From Triglochin maritima (Eukaryota > Streptophyta > Magnoliopsida > Alismatales > Juncaginaceae): DNA of 64,000 nt. Within the stretch, counting starts at the first letter, position 1. Each line of letters starts with the position of its first letter. Below the pieces are notes generated by a model. It had not been told where the DNA came from and did no database searches. It worked only from the letters and a program-made list of their open reading frames with translations. The DNA lies in assembly GCA_963682175.1 (NCBI GenBank), contig OY821772.1, forward strand, positions 59,666,925 to 59,730,924, in the 5' to 3' direction. Below, piece after piece: positions 45,159-56,783 of the stretch. The position numbers and the translations under genes are program-made.

Positions 45159-47109
45159 TGTAAAGACGTGTGAGAGAGAGAGTGAGGGTGAGGGAGGTAT
45201 GGAGTGGAGTGAGGTGAAGTATGGGTGGAGGTATGGTGAGGGTGTGGGTTAGGTGTTAGGGTTTGTTTATAAAAACCAAAATCTCACCCCCTTTTACCTT
45301 TTTGTTTGCCATTTTGTTTTCCACCCCAAACTTACCCATCTTCTTGCATTCCGGCGACCAGAGGACGAGGGAGGACGCCGGCGACGTGGTGAAGTCGACG
45401 CATGCGAAGAAGGAGCGCCGGGAACGGAGGAAAGAAGGAGAAGAAGCTAGAAGCGACGCCGGAGGAGGAGGAGCTCGCCGCACACGTCTTCTTCGCGGTG
45501 AAAGGTATGCCAAGTCTTCATAGTAACTCCCCAAGAGGTGTGGGAGTGTAGGGGGCGGCGTTGGTGTCGTTTTCCCCGGTGTAACCCACTGAACCAAGGT
45601 TGAAGACGACTGGTTCGGTCGACCGTTGTGTGTCTCGGTCGACCGAACATCGTCTAAATGATGCCTGTTCAGTGGCGATATTGTAGTGTTTCGGTCGACC
45701 GTGTGAGGTTCGGTCGACCGATATTTTATAAAAATAATTTGCTGCCCAAAAACGGTCGAACGACGTCTGTGTGACGGTCGACCGTTTATGCCAAATTTTA
45801 GCGGGAATATTTTATAAGGGTTATATTAGTCCGGTCGACCGGTGGTTGTTCGGTCGACCGATTCCAGTAGATAGGGTAGACAGACCTTCGGCCGACCGAG
45901 TGTGTGTCTCGGTCGACCGAACTGCGCAAAGTCGGTCAAGAGCGTTGACCATCTAAACGGTCGACCGCTCTGGATCCGGTCGACCGACCGCGTGCAATTT
46001 TCCTGTAGTGAAGTGCCTGTTGATCCGGTTGACCGAAAGAGTTTCGGTCGACCGAATGCAGTGGGCAGGATTCATGCAGTTTTCCTTATCGGTTGAACGG
46101 ACACTGGTTCGACCGACAGGATATATATGTATATAAAACGTATAGCGTAGACCTTCCAAACGGTCGACCGCTAGATTTGACCTTGTTCGACTGGTGGGTC
46201 GAATTATCTTTCCTTGGTGGATTTATCCACATACGTGACGTCGAGCAGAGGCGACTACCGGCTGCCGAGCCCACGGTCGATCACTGGACCTCGGAGCTAC
46301 GGATTTCACCTACGACGAGAGCGTATTTCTGTTGGACCCCTCGTGGATGCCTGTGCGGCAGATAGGGATGCCTTCCGTGCCTGTGTGGGTGGTAGATGCC
46401 TCCTTCCCTGGTGGGGGAAGGGGTTGCACTTTCCGTGTGTCGGAGAGCGAGGTCACTTGTGTCTGTGCGGCCGAGAGACGCCTTCTTCCCTGGTGGGGGA
46501 AGGGGATGCACTTTCCCTGTGGAGGAGAGCGGAGACCCCCTCGTGTGGGCCTGGATTGGCAGGGGGGATGCCTTCCATGCCCCTGTGTGCGGCTGGGAGA
46601 TGAGAGCGGCGACCCCCCTCGTGTGGGCCTGGATTGGCAGGGTGGGGGATGTTTTCCATGCCCCTGTGTGCGGCTGGGAGATGGACCGTGGCGGTTGGGG
46701 CATTCATTGGGCCCGAGGCGGATTGCATTGCATGAGCATTCTTGGCTTTTTCATCTGTATTTCTGTATATATAGGAGATATTGGCATACGGGGTTCCTTT
46801 CGGGAACTCGGGCAGATTTTATGTTTCATTTTCAGGGAGCAGGCGGTCTTAGGTTGGTGGTGACCGAGGGGAGTGCCTCCGGGATCGGGTCCTGTCTCTT
46901 TATCTTTTTGTAGAGGTAGTGATTACTGTAGTTATGTATTAGACTAGTAATCGCTCTTTTGACACTCTGTATTATGACTTCCACGTGGAGATATTTTATA
47001 TATATATTCTGTTGACTTTTCCAGTAACGTGCCCCGGTTGACCGTTGACGGTCGTATGTTTATGTCTTTATTATTGTTTAAATTTTTTGTTGTTTTTGGA
47101 TACGTTACG
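45159..47109 (+). repeat. Gypsy 3' LTR, complete
   Basis: TGTAAAGACG...TACGTTAC, 1951 bp; the last base differs from the 5' copy's TACGTTACA. A TTTATAAAAACC box lies at about 45267, and the GGTCGACC array (about 45617-46170) starts roughly 330 bp downstream. The palindromes therefore sit in the transcribed R/U5 part. The ~82-bp tandem repeat recurs at about 46520-46685. Confidence 0.92.
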
Positions 47110-48264
47110 TGTAAGAATATATATATTAGTTAAACTACCCAACAATTGCACGTGTCTGTGTGTACCCGAAGGGATTACCAATCTATCTTTTTTTGTAAGA
47201 CCATTTTTAATAATAAGCCTACCAGAAGTTGTGCCCTCCCATCTAGCTAAAACATAAGTAAATTTCAAATCAAAGGAGCATGCAACTAACCATATATTGT
47301 TGAACTTGAACCCGTCTGACTTGCGTATTTATGGTGTAACTCTTTTGTCCTGCAATACTCAAACGAAGTTAACACTACGATTGGCATAGTAATGGCAATA
47401 TATGTGCATAATTTAATTATTGCATGGTAATGACTATACGTAATTAAATAAAATTATATGGTTTCGTTTGTCAACAACTTTTCCGATGGAATCTCCAAAA
47501 ACCAGATTTTTAAGACAAAATTTTCAATTTTTTTATTTCCCTATTTAGATTTTGCTTTTTCAAAGATTACTAAAATACTTTTTCAACCTACAGTTAACAT
47601 TTTATTAAATATAAAAATTATGATATAACAATATTTGGTAAGTTATAATGATAAAATATGTTTTCGTGTGTTTCTGTCATTATTTATTCAAAATACAAAA
47701 ATCACAAACTTCAGCATTTAATCACGACATCAACTTTAACCAAATGAAGACATTGGATATGAGTAGTTTTATTAATCACGGAGAACGTGGAATGACGTGA
47801 TTTGTTTGCATTATATAAATAGTTTATAATTAGATTATATTAATATTTAGATTAATATTGCTTTGTTATATCGTAAATTATCATTATTTGAAATAATATT
47901 CTTTTGTAAGAATAGTGACCGTAAAATTCTAAATTGAATAGGGAACAATAAAAAACAATCTCAAATTAGTTTTTGAGAGGAAAGAGAAATGTATAAGAAT
48001 TGAAGGTTTCAAAAATCAGTTTTTCCAAAAAGCACTTCGAGTATTTCTTTCGTTTGGCAGTTGATTTTCGAAATCTTCATGTTTTTTTTCAAAAATCAAC
48101 CCAAAAAATTATTGTCAAACGGAACCTACGTAATTCTCTAGAATCCATTTTGTGTAGGCACTGACATAAAAAAAAACTTTGATCCAATCTTTTCACATAA
48201 AAAGGCAGCATATATATTTTCGTCAGCCACTAACGTAAAAACATTTATCTTGGGTCTCCAACAT
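47110..48264. other. AT-rich spacer, no gene seen
   Basis: Intergenic DNA between the gypsy element and the peptide gene. No coding, RNA or clear repeat features. Confidence 0.6.
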
Positions 48265-48427
48265 AATCAATTGTCTATGCATGGTAGACTTTTTCATTAA
48301 TCCCACCATTAACTTAGTGCTCACCTTTAGTTAATCTAAAAAAAAATTTAACTAAGAGCCACACCTATATATACGTACATCTTACAAATTGGTTACCATA
48401 GATATCTTACCCCCGTAAGAAACCGAA
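48265..48427 (+). promoter_or_regulatory. Promoter of secreted-peptide gene 1
   Basis: A block from about 48265 to 48340 is shared with the region upstream of gene 2 (53655-53725): AATCAATTGTCTAT, then TTCATTAATCCCACCAT, then TTTAGTTAAT. A TATATATA box follows at about 48366-48373, before a conserved 5' UTR intron donor. Confidence 0.65.
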
Positions 48428-48523
48428 GTAAGTACTTTTGTCACGCTAATTTAGTACAACTTTCTTTCATACATTAATATATGCATGGTGGACTAGATTA
48501 ATTTTTCTCAAACCCTAATTCAG
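48428..48523 (+). other. 5' UTR intron of peptide gene 1
   Basis: Donor GTAAGTACT at 48428 and acceptor ACCCTAATTCAG ending at 48523. The paralogue at 53829-54063 has the same donor and acceptor words, which supports splicing in both. Confidence 0.65.
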
Positions 48524-48538
48524 GTAAATTACCAAGAC

Positions 48539-48871
48539 ATGAAGCTCTATCTCGTTCTACTTGCTACTTTTGCATGGGCATTGGTCTTTGAGGCATATGC
48601 TGAGGATGAAAACTATAAGTTTGCAAAAGAAGGCATTAATGTCGGAGGCAAGTTGGTAGAGACTACTTTTACTGCAAAAAATAATTTCGAAGGTATGACT
48701 AGTGTAACAAAGAGTTCCGTGGGCAAAGCGTACTCCATCAATAACGATAACGATAACAATGTGAATGGAGCATCGGGTCGTAATGATGCATCTTCTATTG
48801 ACAACCATCACCAGATGTCCTTGGATCAGTACCGTGCCATCATCCAGAAAATGAGGAACAAGCATCCTTAG
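48539..48871 (+). CDS. Small secreted peptide precursor 1 (paralogue of 54079)
   Basis: 110 codons. An N-terminal signal peptide (MKLYLVLLATFAWALVFEAYA) leads to EDENYKFAKEGINVGGK, a variable Asn/Asp/Ser-rich middle, and a conserved C-terminal block, DNHHQMSLDQYRAIIQKM. Short signal peptide, variable linker and conserved C-terminus are the usual layout of plant peptide-hormone precursors. I cannot assign it to CLE, RGF/GLV, CEP or another named family; the HH-MS-D-YR block is the likely active part if it is one. No cysteines follow the signal peptide. An AATAAA-like signal (GGAATAAAG) lies about 50 bp after the stop. The paralogue, matching promoter and shared UTR intron make it a credible gene. 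Confidence 0.75.
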   Translation: MKLYLVLLATFAWALVFEAYAEDENYKFAKEGINVGGKLVETTFTAKNNFEGMTSVTKSSVGKAYSINNDNDNNVNGASGRNDASSIDNHHQMSLDQYRAIIQKMRNKHP

Positions 48872-48939
48872 ATAACTCGAATATATAGTTAATAACCACT
48901 AATTAGCATGTATATGTACTTGGAATAAAGTGACCAAAC

Positions 48940-49800
48940 TACTACATATGTGCTTCCATGGGTTTAGTAGGACATAATCCTTGACGATTATGCATGTCGG
49001 TAACATTGTATGTGTACTAAGTCTGATAAGCAAAATGAATATGTATGTATTAATGTGTAAAACTGTATGCTGAATTGCTGACCCTGTGCATGTGGCCTGA
49101 GGTGGTTGGACGTCACATCGTGCTAACGAACCTACGGGGAAGTTTTAATCTAATCGCAGACGTAATTTTTATCAATGAAGTAGTATATATGCTTTTAAGG
49201 TTATTTGGATTTTTCTAAACCAGAAAGCGCTACCTCAGATTAAGGTAATTAATGTTCATTTGTACGTACTCCACGTTCTATCGATCAGGGAAGAGGATCG
49301 TTGTCTTAAATTTGTGTGTGTCATAAGCTTCAAAATGTTGAGATAAAACGTAAAGTTAACCATGAAAATTCACAAATAACTATCATTTTCATGGGTTACG
49401 CTTGACAGTATATATAAACACACACACAATCAAATCATCCAATGTTGGGTGAGACAAGGGGAAAATGGTTTTCAATGTGTGTGTGTTTTGGTTCGATCAA
49501 TTAATTAGCTAGACTGTGTGACTGCTGTTGAGCATGGAATGTTTTTTTTTATAAACTTGCAAAATTTCTTTTTTGGCAAACTTGCAAATTTTTAAATGGA
49601 TGGAACCATTTGAATTTCAAACAATTATTTAATTTTTACTCTATTATCAATTGTACACGTGGCATGTCATTTGCAAATTGCGGTATGCGGATGGTTGGCT
49701 TGGTCACTTACACATTTAAAATCTTTCTGTCCTTACTATTACTATTACTAATTTACTCGAGTCGAATATCATATACGAGCCAAAAAAAGGAACACAAATA
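48940..49800. other. Spacer, no gene seen
   Basis: AT-rich sequence downstream of peptide gene 1. Open frames here are short and lack similarity. Confidence 0.5.
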
Positions 49801-50600
49801 TTGATATGAATTACGAATAATATTATATATATTATTAGGAATAAGATCAATCTCAAAATACGCAGCGGAACGAAGTAGCATATCCGATAGAAAAAAGAAG
49901 ACACAACTAATGCAAATCACCAACATCAAACCACGCAAAACACACAAGACACAATATTTTATAGTGGAAACTCAATGCGGGAAAAATCACGGACGACACA
50001 ACTCAATTTACTATAGAGAAACAAATTACAAGAGAGAGTTACAGAACACACGAATCAACTGACGAGAATCCGGTTGAAATTGCTCTTACCGAATCCACAA
50101 TGATGTTCTCTTTCTTTTTCTCTCAAGAATGCAAAAATATATAATAAAGGATGATATAATTCTATATACAAAGGGAACCAAATTGTCTTTCTATACTAGG
50201 CCAAAAACAAGTATTAATTGCACCAAAAACGGAGTAAAGAATGTGTTGGTCGTGGGTAGAACTGTTCCAAACGGTCGATCAAACATAAAACTGTAACTGA
50301 TCCTGGGCTCCATCGCTCAACCGTTGTGCGTCTGTGGTTGACCGAAAAACTCCAGGCAATTGTCTCGGACCTCCAAATGTAGAGATAGTCGACTAGTTGA
50401 GAATTACTGGTCGACCGACGTGTCTAGACACTGTCCAGGACGTCCAAACATAGAAAACAGTCGACCGATGAAGAACGACAGGTCGATTGAAATTATCCAG
50501 GTACTTGTGTTGCACGTCAAACTACAATACCGATCGACCGAACTTCTATTGGTCGACCGTCTGTCTGTTTTTCCCACAGTAATATTTAATTCACATATTG
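49801..50600 (-). mobile_element. Copia-like LTR relic with GGTCGACC palindromes
   Basis: Contains the 'tttatagtggaaactc' type phrase and other wording typical of plant copia LTRs (about 49955-49990). A TATA-like box reads on the minus strand near 50170, and palindromes (two exact GGTCGACC, several decayed) lie at 50259-50575. In this orientation the palindromes are upstream of the TATA box. Termini were not found; boundaries are approximate. Confidence 0.5.
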
Positions 50601-50917
50601 AAGGTAAAACCAATATATATAGTCAAGTTCTACTAAGCTCAGGCTCATCTTATTTAATTTAAGACCCCTATGATTTCACCATTGGATCTTATTTACGGTT
50701 AATCTCACCTTTAATTAGCATAATCATTTTTCTTATAATCTGTCTCACAATTTCAGATGTGTGGTGGATATGGTGGGGGCTTAAAATAAAAAAAATTAAG
50801 TCCCGGACTCACGAGATAATTCTTGTATATATATTATATTCACGAATCGTATCACTGACTGACGTTGAAAATTTAAATTTAAAGTAAAACTTGTTTTAAA
50901 CCTACACACACATATAT

Positions 50918-52781
50918 TGTAATAACATTAATCTAAACACCCTAATTAACCTAAACTAAACCTAATTAACCCTTAATTAAGCCGTGAACAGTAAAGAGTG
51001 AGGTGGAGGTTTGGATAAGAATTAGATTTTTAGGTTTTGACTATAAATAGGAGGGTAAGGTTTATCTAAAACGTTTTCTTCATCCTTGAGTGATCAGAGA
51101 GTGAGAGAGGTGATTTTGGAGGAGAAGAAGAAGAAGAGAAGGAGAAGGAGAAGAATTGAAGGAGAAAAAGTTGGGTTGAGTTTGCCAAAGCTTGGGAGGC
51201 TTCCACGAACTTAAAAAAGGTATGCCAAGTTTTCATTATAACTCACATAAGCTTTGTGGGTGTTGGGGATCGACGTTGGTGTCAAATTCCCCGTCGAATT
51301 GCAACTCATTCAGAGGTTGAAGAAGGCAATCGGTCGACAGGTGCCTGTGGGCAGTCGACCGATTCTATTATTATATTGTTTTGCACCCGCAAACGGTCGA
51401 ACAATGTCGAATGACGGTCGACCGTTATGCCAGATTTCGCGGGTTAAAGGGTTAGATGTTGTTAATGGTCGAACGGATCCACTTCGTCGGTCGACCGAAA
51501 CAATGAGAATGGGTCGGTTGGGGATTTTGACTTATTAAACGGTCGAACATCCTTAACCTGGTTCGACCGATCTATTCGATGCTAAGTCGGTTTGGGAGCT
51601 TTGACCATCAAAACGGTCGACCGCTCTTTAACTTCCGGTCGACCGACTGAGCATTTTAAATAAGCAGTAGAGTGTCTGTGTTCGGTCGAACTGTATCTCA
51701 ATTCCGGTCGACCGAATATTACTTAGGCAAAATGCTGAGATTCCTATTATCGGTTGAACGTCCCCTTGGTTCGACCGGTCGGGTATATAAATATTATAAA
51801 TTGTATAGTGTAGACCATCCAAACGGTCGACCGCTAGATGACTTTTGTTCGACCGATTGGTCGGTAATTCGGTTGGCGTGGTTCGACTGATACACTTGTT
51901 TGTACAGTACCGAGTACTGTGTGGAAGACCGGTCGACCGATCTGCCGCAGGTTGGTGGATTTATCCACACGCGAGCCGTCGAGTATAGGTCGACTACCGG
52001 CTCTGAGGCGACGGTCGATTACCGGCCTTGGGAGCGACGGATTTCACCTTCGACGAGGGCGTATTATTGTTGGTCTCTCATATCGAGCGGGGTGTGAGAG
52101 ATGAGTGTCGTAAACCTTGGGCTGTTTGCTGGGGTTTGTTGGTAGGCCGAGGATGTTCCGGCAGGGTGCGCGTCTGGCGGCTCTCGGGGGAGCAGCGGCT
52201 GTCGTCTAGCCCGAGTTGTGCATTCGGCGGGCTGACTCGCTCCTGGGGTGGCGGCGTTGTGCCAGGGTTCCTTTCTGCTGCCCTTGGGGAGCAGTGGTGC
52301 CGACTGACCCTTGTGAAGCAGCGGTGGACTGACTTGACCCTCGTGGTGGCATGAGTGGTTCAGTACCGCGGAGGCGGAGAGGGGTATTATTGTGGACCCG
52401 AGGTGGATGATCATGTGCATTGCATTGCATTGTCTTTAATTACATTTTGTATTTTAGGAGGTTTGGCATACGGGGTTCCAGCAAGGAACTCAGGCATGTT
52501 TCAATTGTTTGCATTTCAGGTAGCGAGCAGCATTAGAGTCGAGGTGGTGACCGAGGAGTGTGCCCCGGGATCTGATCATGTCTTCTCTTATTTCTTTTTT
52601 GTTGAGGTAGTGATTACCCAGTTGTATTTATTTCGGTTGTAATCACAATTGACTCAGATGTATTTTGACTTCCACGTGGATCTATATCTTATTTATATAT
52701 ATATATATATATATATATTTCTTCTAATTGTCTCGTGACGTGCCCGGTGTTGACCGTTGACGGTCTTTTATATTGTTTACA
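50918..52781 (+). mobile_element. Solo gypsy (Tekay-like) LTR between peptide genes
   Basis: 1864 bp, TGTAATAAC...GTTTACA, flanked by perfect TATAT duplications (50913-50917 and 52782-52786). It matches the layout of the 45159-47109 LTR: TATA box (CTATAAATAG near 51043), AAGGTATGCCAAGT, then a GGTCGACC array at about 51330-51945 with seven exact words. The 'gcatacggggttcc' segment and a terminal 'cttccacgtgga' plus 'ttgaccgttgacggtc' follow. No internal sequence is present. Confidence 0.9.
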
Positions 52782-52786
52782 TATAT

Positions 52787-53654
52787 TGCAAGTACAGTAG
52801 TTGTTTTCATCAATTTTGCATAAGATGTTTATTCTCAAATCCTACCAAGCTGGTTTTGTGAATCGTCACATGTTATTTGCAAGTTAAAATATTGCAACTC
52901 AAAACATTTTATAAATCTAAACGAAAGGGATGATCTTCGAGATTTTAGAATATATAGTTGAATTTTAATTTTTAGATATTTACAATTTTTCCTACATAAT
53001 CTATAGGAAGTAATTATAAGTTGCTAATTTTTGTGACCCAATTCTTTTTAGTATCTTTTAATGAATACGTGTACATGTATAATTTATGATGTATCAACAT
53101 CTACTCAAATTGTTTTTATCCATTTTAAGAAAAAATCAGAAGTATTGGACGTCCGTCTTGTTGAACAAAGGTATAACTGACATTCACATTACTATTCTGA
53201 CTCAACATGGAGAAAATATCTCGATTATTTTATCCTTTATTTAGTTTTCTGAGCAATTTCTTAACTATAACCTAGACAAAAATTAAATAGATCACGCATG
53301 GCAAGTTGGTGACAGAATCTAAATTAGTGTTAGCCTAATGTTCTTGACCAGACAAAATAGCTTTAGTTAGGGATACTTTGCATCTATTCCACCACAATTA
53401 TCGATCCCAAAGTTATTAAGCAAATGTCATTTTGATGGCCATGTATTTTTCTTTTCAAAACGGAGTGCTACATCAAAATTGAACTATATGAGTTTTGAGA
53501 ACTCTACATATCACAACACTAGGGCAATTAAGTACTAATTTTGTCCCATCGTATATAAGAAAAACAAAAAAGAAGGTCGATCACAAATATCTTTGGTGAT
53601 ATTCCACCTAGTTAAGCTAAATCACTAACTACAAATCCCAGTCTTCAACACACT
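52787..53654. other. Spacer, no gene seen
   Basis: AT-rich DNA upstream of peptide gene 2. No coding or structured features recognised. Confidence 0.5.
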
Positions 53655-53828
53655 AATCAATTGTCTATAATACATAGACTTAATTCATTAATCCCACCAT
53701 CTTAGTGCTAACTTTAGTTAATTTTAAAAAGTACATTTAAGTATACTATGTATTAGAATCACGTCTATAAACATCTTGCGACAGGTTGATCTGCACACAA
53801 GCTTAGAAGTATTGTAAAAACATCTCAA
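53655..53828 (+). promoter_or_regulatory. Promoter of secreted-peptide gene 2
   Basis: Shares the AATCAATTGTCTAT ... TTCATTAATCCCACCAT ... TTTAGTTAAT block with 48265-48340. A TATAAA box lies at 53766-53771, with the 5' UTR intron donor at 53829. Confidence 0.62.
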
Positions 53829-54063
53829 GTAAGTACTATATATTTTCATACACAACACATTGCTGTCTTTCATATTTTTTTCCTTAAAAGTTTTACAATA
53901 AACGTTGATATCATAACATGCATATTCAGCTCTATAAACAACTTCAATTAAGTGTCGTGATTGCACAAACATGTTTTTTAAAAATCTTTTGTCAATATTT
54001 ATTGCTGATTTTTTATCCGGTATATATTAGTTCTGATTAAAATTTCTGCAAACCCTAATTCAG
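53829..54063 (+). other. 5' UTR intron of peptide gene 2
   Basis: Donor GTAAGTACT and acceptor ACCCTAATTCAG, as in gene 1, but 235 bp long instead of 96 bp. Confidence 0.62.
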
Positions 54064-54078
54064 GTCCTTAATTAAGCC

Positions 54079-54345
54079 ATGAAGACCTATATTGTTCTAC
54101 TTGCTATATTCGCATGCATGTTGGCCTTCAAAACATGTGGCGAGGAAGAGAACTACAACTTTGCAAAGAAAAGCATGCAAGTTGGAGGCAACTATGAAGA
54201 GATCAATAATGATGAGACTACGATGAGCAATAATGATAACGAAGGTGACAACACCAATCACAACAGTGCATCTTCAACTAACACTCACCATGAAATATCC
54301 ATGGATGAGTACCGTTCTGTCTTCCGCAACATGAAACACCATTAA
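54079..54345 (+). CDS. Small secreted peptide precursor 2 (paralogue of 48539)
   Basis: 88 codons. The signal peptide (MKTYIVLLAIFACMLAFKTCG) is followed by EEENYNFAKKSMQVGGN, an Asn/Asp/Glu-rich linker shorter than in gene 1, and a C-terminal block, THHEISMDEYRSVFRNM. Conserved positions against gene 1 are ENY-FAK-VGG near the start and HH-S-D-YR-M near the end; the middle is free to vary. Promoter and UTR intron also match, so the two genes arose by local duplication. The solo LTR at 50918-52781 entered the spacer between them. The family is not recognised. An AATAAT-type polyadenylation signal lies near 54411. Confidence 0.74.
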   Translation: MKTYIVLLAIFACMLAFKTCGEEENYNFAKKSMQVGGNYEEINNDETTMSNNDNEGDNTNHNSASSTNTHHEISMDEYRSVFRNMKHH

Positions 54346-54429
54346 TTAAATGATCCCAGGATGGTATAAGCTTTGTACTTGTTAATGAGTAGTGTTGTAC
54401 GTAGATGGAATAATTTGGAAACTGACAAG

Positions 54430-55261
54430 GTTCCATGCATGGGTTAATTATAACTATCTTATGATCCTTAATAGTCATGTGTATTGTATATGGTTTTAGC
54501 AGAAATGACCACTGGTGTCTAAGTTATGATGTTATCAGTGACACGTTAATCTTGGGATGTAATCATACGAGTCACAAAAAAAGGACAACTAATATGGCTA
54601 CATATATAGTTAGCATATATTGTGATGTCCTCTCCATAACTAATATTTTCCGTGTCAATACTTTTTTTCGCGTACAACTCTTAATACTTTTCCAGCTAAA
54701 TATTTCCATACTAACAAAAGACTTCCTGTTTTTCTATGAAATAAAATTTAAAAAAAACAACGGAACAAAATAAAAGAGTTTTCAATTAGCCGTTTCAAGG
54801 TTATAAATGAAAAAGAAAAGAAAAGAAACGTCGCCTATTTAATTGTAGCATGTTTTGTTGATAAGAATTACATATTCAATGTAGAAATCAGACGAGACGT
54901 TCAGTTAGTAGTCTATAAATTCCATCCCCATGTAGTTCATCTAAATATTGGTAAATAACACATCCGATGTAACCTACGAGACAAAATCAATCAAAAGATG
55001 TACGTTTCTTGTGTATGTTTTTTAATATTAAAGATAAACTTTAGGGCCTTGAATCCCTTGATAAAGAACGACCATGTTAGAATTTTATATTATAACGTTG
55101 AAGACAATGCATGTAACGGCTAGTTCTGGACCTATGGTCAGCCCATTGTAACAGTAAAAATCATTAAGAAAACAAAATGCAATTACAATTACAATTACAA
55201 TTGTGCTGCTTCTTCCGATCTTTATCCTCTCTTGTTTTTCTCGTCCTCTGTGGAAATATCT
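54430..55261. other. Spacer, no gene seen
   Basis: AT-rich DNA between peptide gene 2 and the MULE derivative. A short (ATTACA)n-like run lies at about 55180-55202. Confidence 0.5.
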
Positions 55262-55413
55262 GGGAACTACTGTTCGTCGTCGGAAAACTACTTAAATCGT
55301 CCTAATAATTATCATTTTGTCATTCACAATTCATTTAACACTTATTTCGTCTCGTGTCTTAAAACAAGATTTTTGACTCAGTTTTACTCATTCCCAGTAC
55401 CAACACCACGAAA

Positions 55414-55870
55414 ATGTCTGGCGAAGCGCCTGGATTTAGTTAGGTAAGGGAGTCGGAATTTTTTTCGTCTCGGGCGTTTGGCAAAGCCACCTCACCCATG
55501 GTGGGGGTGTCAAGTTAAGACGTCTCGCCCATGGCGAGGAGTCTTAACCAGACGCCCCTTTTTATTTATTATTTATTTTGTGTTAAATTAATTTTTTTCA
55601 GGTTCCGTTGCAAGATTTCGGTTGTGATGGAGTAGATACAGTGAGCTTTTTGATAGTAAAAAATATTTACAACAATCGAGGAAACTTGTAAATGGTTGAA
55701 ACAAGTTGTCATAGGAGCCAAAAAAAATTTGGTTATATCATCATACAATCAAAAGCAGATAACCGGACGGATTGTTACCTGAGATGTGATCTCATACATG
55801 AAATGGGTTCTCGTGATACGAGTATTGCACTACGGAAGAACACAAAAAAATTATTTTAAAAAACTAAACA
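55414..55870 (+). pseudogene. Truncated MULE transposase 5' part
   Basis: The ATG at 55414 opens MSGEAPGFS and then a stop directly before the expected intron donor, where the intact gene has MSGEGDASGE. The second-exon remnant from about 55601 aligns with the first 80 or so residues of the 8354-6365 exon (FAR1-like region, 'DCYLRCD' equivalent at about 55767) with frameshifts and stops. The DDE domain and everything after it are missing. Confidence 0.8.
55480..55560. repeat. GC-rich palindrome region in MULE derivative intron
   Basis: CCCATGG-centred inverted repeats with GGCGTTT/AGACGTC words sit in the same intron position as those of the autonomous MULE. Confidence 0.65.
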
Positions 55871-56053
55871 AGACATTTTACCATATTCGAGTAATCCGGG
55901 ACGTCTGCTGGTTCTTTTCCTGGCCTCCGAGACATTCTTTCTGATGAATACGAGAGTAATATGAAGAGTTATATATGTAGAAATGACAGAATGACAAAAT
56001 GATAATTTTTACTGGCGATTTAAGAAGTTTTACGGCGTTGAATAGCAGTTCAG

Positions 56054-56458
56054 AATTATTTCCCCCAAAAGCCCCACTGCCTTGGGCTTGCCACGCCCCG
56101 GACCGGGCTGGCGGGCGCATTCGCGAGTGTGTAGAGAATTCTCTCATCCTCCCTTTCCACCTACAAATGGTCAAGTGAATAGGATGTTTATCAACATCTT
56201 TCAACTTGTTAGTTTCACCAATGTGAGACTAAAAGTGGGGTGAGCACATGACACATGGGGTAATAGTTCTCATCTTCATTTCAACATTGGATTTCTTCAA
56301 TTGAATTATTCATGAGCCTAACCCAAACTCAATAATCCAACACAACATATGCCAAATGAATGTAAATGTAGTTTGTTTTTACAATTCAACCAAAACTCTG
56401 TTGCAACCACTGAAACCCAAAAGAAAGATATGTTGATACATATCTTATTGGGCATAGC
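56054..56458. other. Spacer, no gene seen
   Basis: Mixed-composition sequence with no coding or repeat assignment. The GC-rich patch at 56075-56115 looks unlike its neighbours but is too short to classify. Confidence 0.45.
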
Positions 56459-56783
56459 TTATTGCCGTCCCAACCTTTCCTGGATAGATAAACCTTTGTT
56501 GATAGTCGTTGCATGGTTGCATAAAAGCCACACAAAGATTTTGAATTTGAGTGGTAATTTTGTTTTCCAAATGTGTCTATACAGTGGGAACCTCAATCCA
56601 CCATCTCTGAGAAATAGATAGCAAGAACATGTCGTGAATTTCCCACTAGAGGTTAGTTTCCATCTCCTAACATCCTCTCCTTCTATAGCAGTGAAGCCCA
56701 CTAAAGTGGTTACTATCTGGAGATGTTCATCATTCGAAATCTCACTTTGGATCCAAAATTTCTGAAGAATTTCCCGAGAGTTA
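56459..56783 (-). pseudogene. LINE fragment: RT zinc-binding domain
   Basis: The minus-strand frame shows the zf-RVT domain of plant LINE ORF2: EDVRRWKLTSSGKFTT, then IWKTKLPLKFKIFVWLLC. It is the downstream part of the LINE whose RT portion lies at 58211-58800. The TIR element 56784-58202 separates them. Confidence 0.82.

Larger units (their letters stand above)
38972..47109 (+). mobile_element. Tekay-type Ty3/gypsy chromovirus element
   Basis: Plus-strand element with a truncated 5' LTR (38972-40552, missing its first ~369 bp) and a complete 3' LTR (45159-47109, 1951 bp). The tRNA-iMet PBS is at 40556-40568 and the PPT (AAGGAGGGTGGAT) at about 45146-45158. The order gag, protease, RT, RNase H, integrase, chromodomain is chromoviral. 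The LTRs differ by only a few substitutions, so the copy is fairly young. It is damaged by the 5' truncation, which removes the TATA box, and by a frameshift near 43740. No target duplication can be checked because the 5' end is lost. Confidence 0.92.
55262..56053 (+). mobile_element. Non-autonomous MULE deletion derivative
   Basis: About 790 bp. Inverted termini (GGGAACTACTGTTCG... and, on the minus strand, CTGAACTGCTATTCAACG...) resemble the TIRs of the 2491-8823 element, with the phrase CTTAAATCG shared. Inside is the start of the transposase gene with its first intron, including a GC-rich GGCGTCT-like palindrome region, then a jump to the other TIR. No clean 9-bp duplication is visible. 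It is an older cousin of the autonomous element. Confidence 0.82.

Noticed and set aside
55253..56062. 9-bp target duplication for the MULE derivative
   Set aside because: The flanks GAAATATCT and AATTATTTC do not match convincingly.
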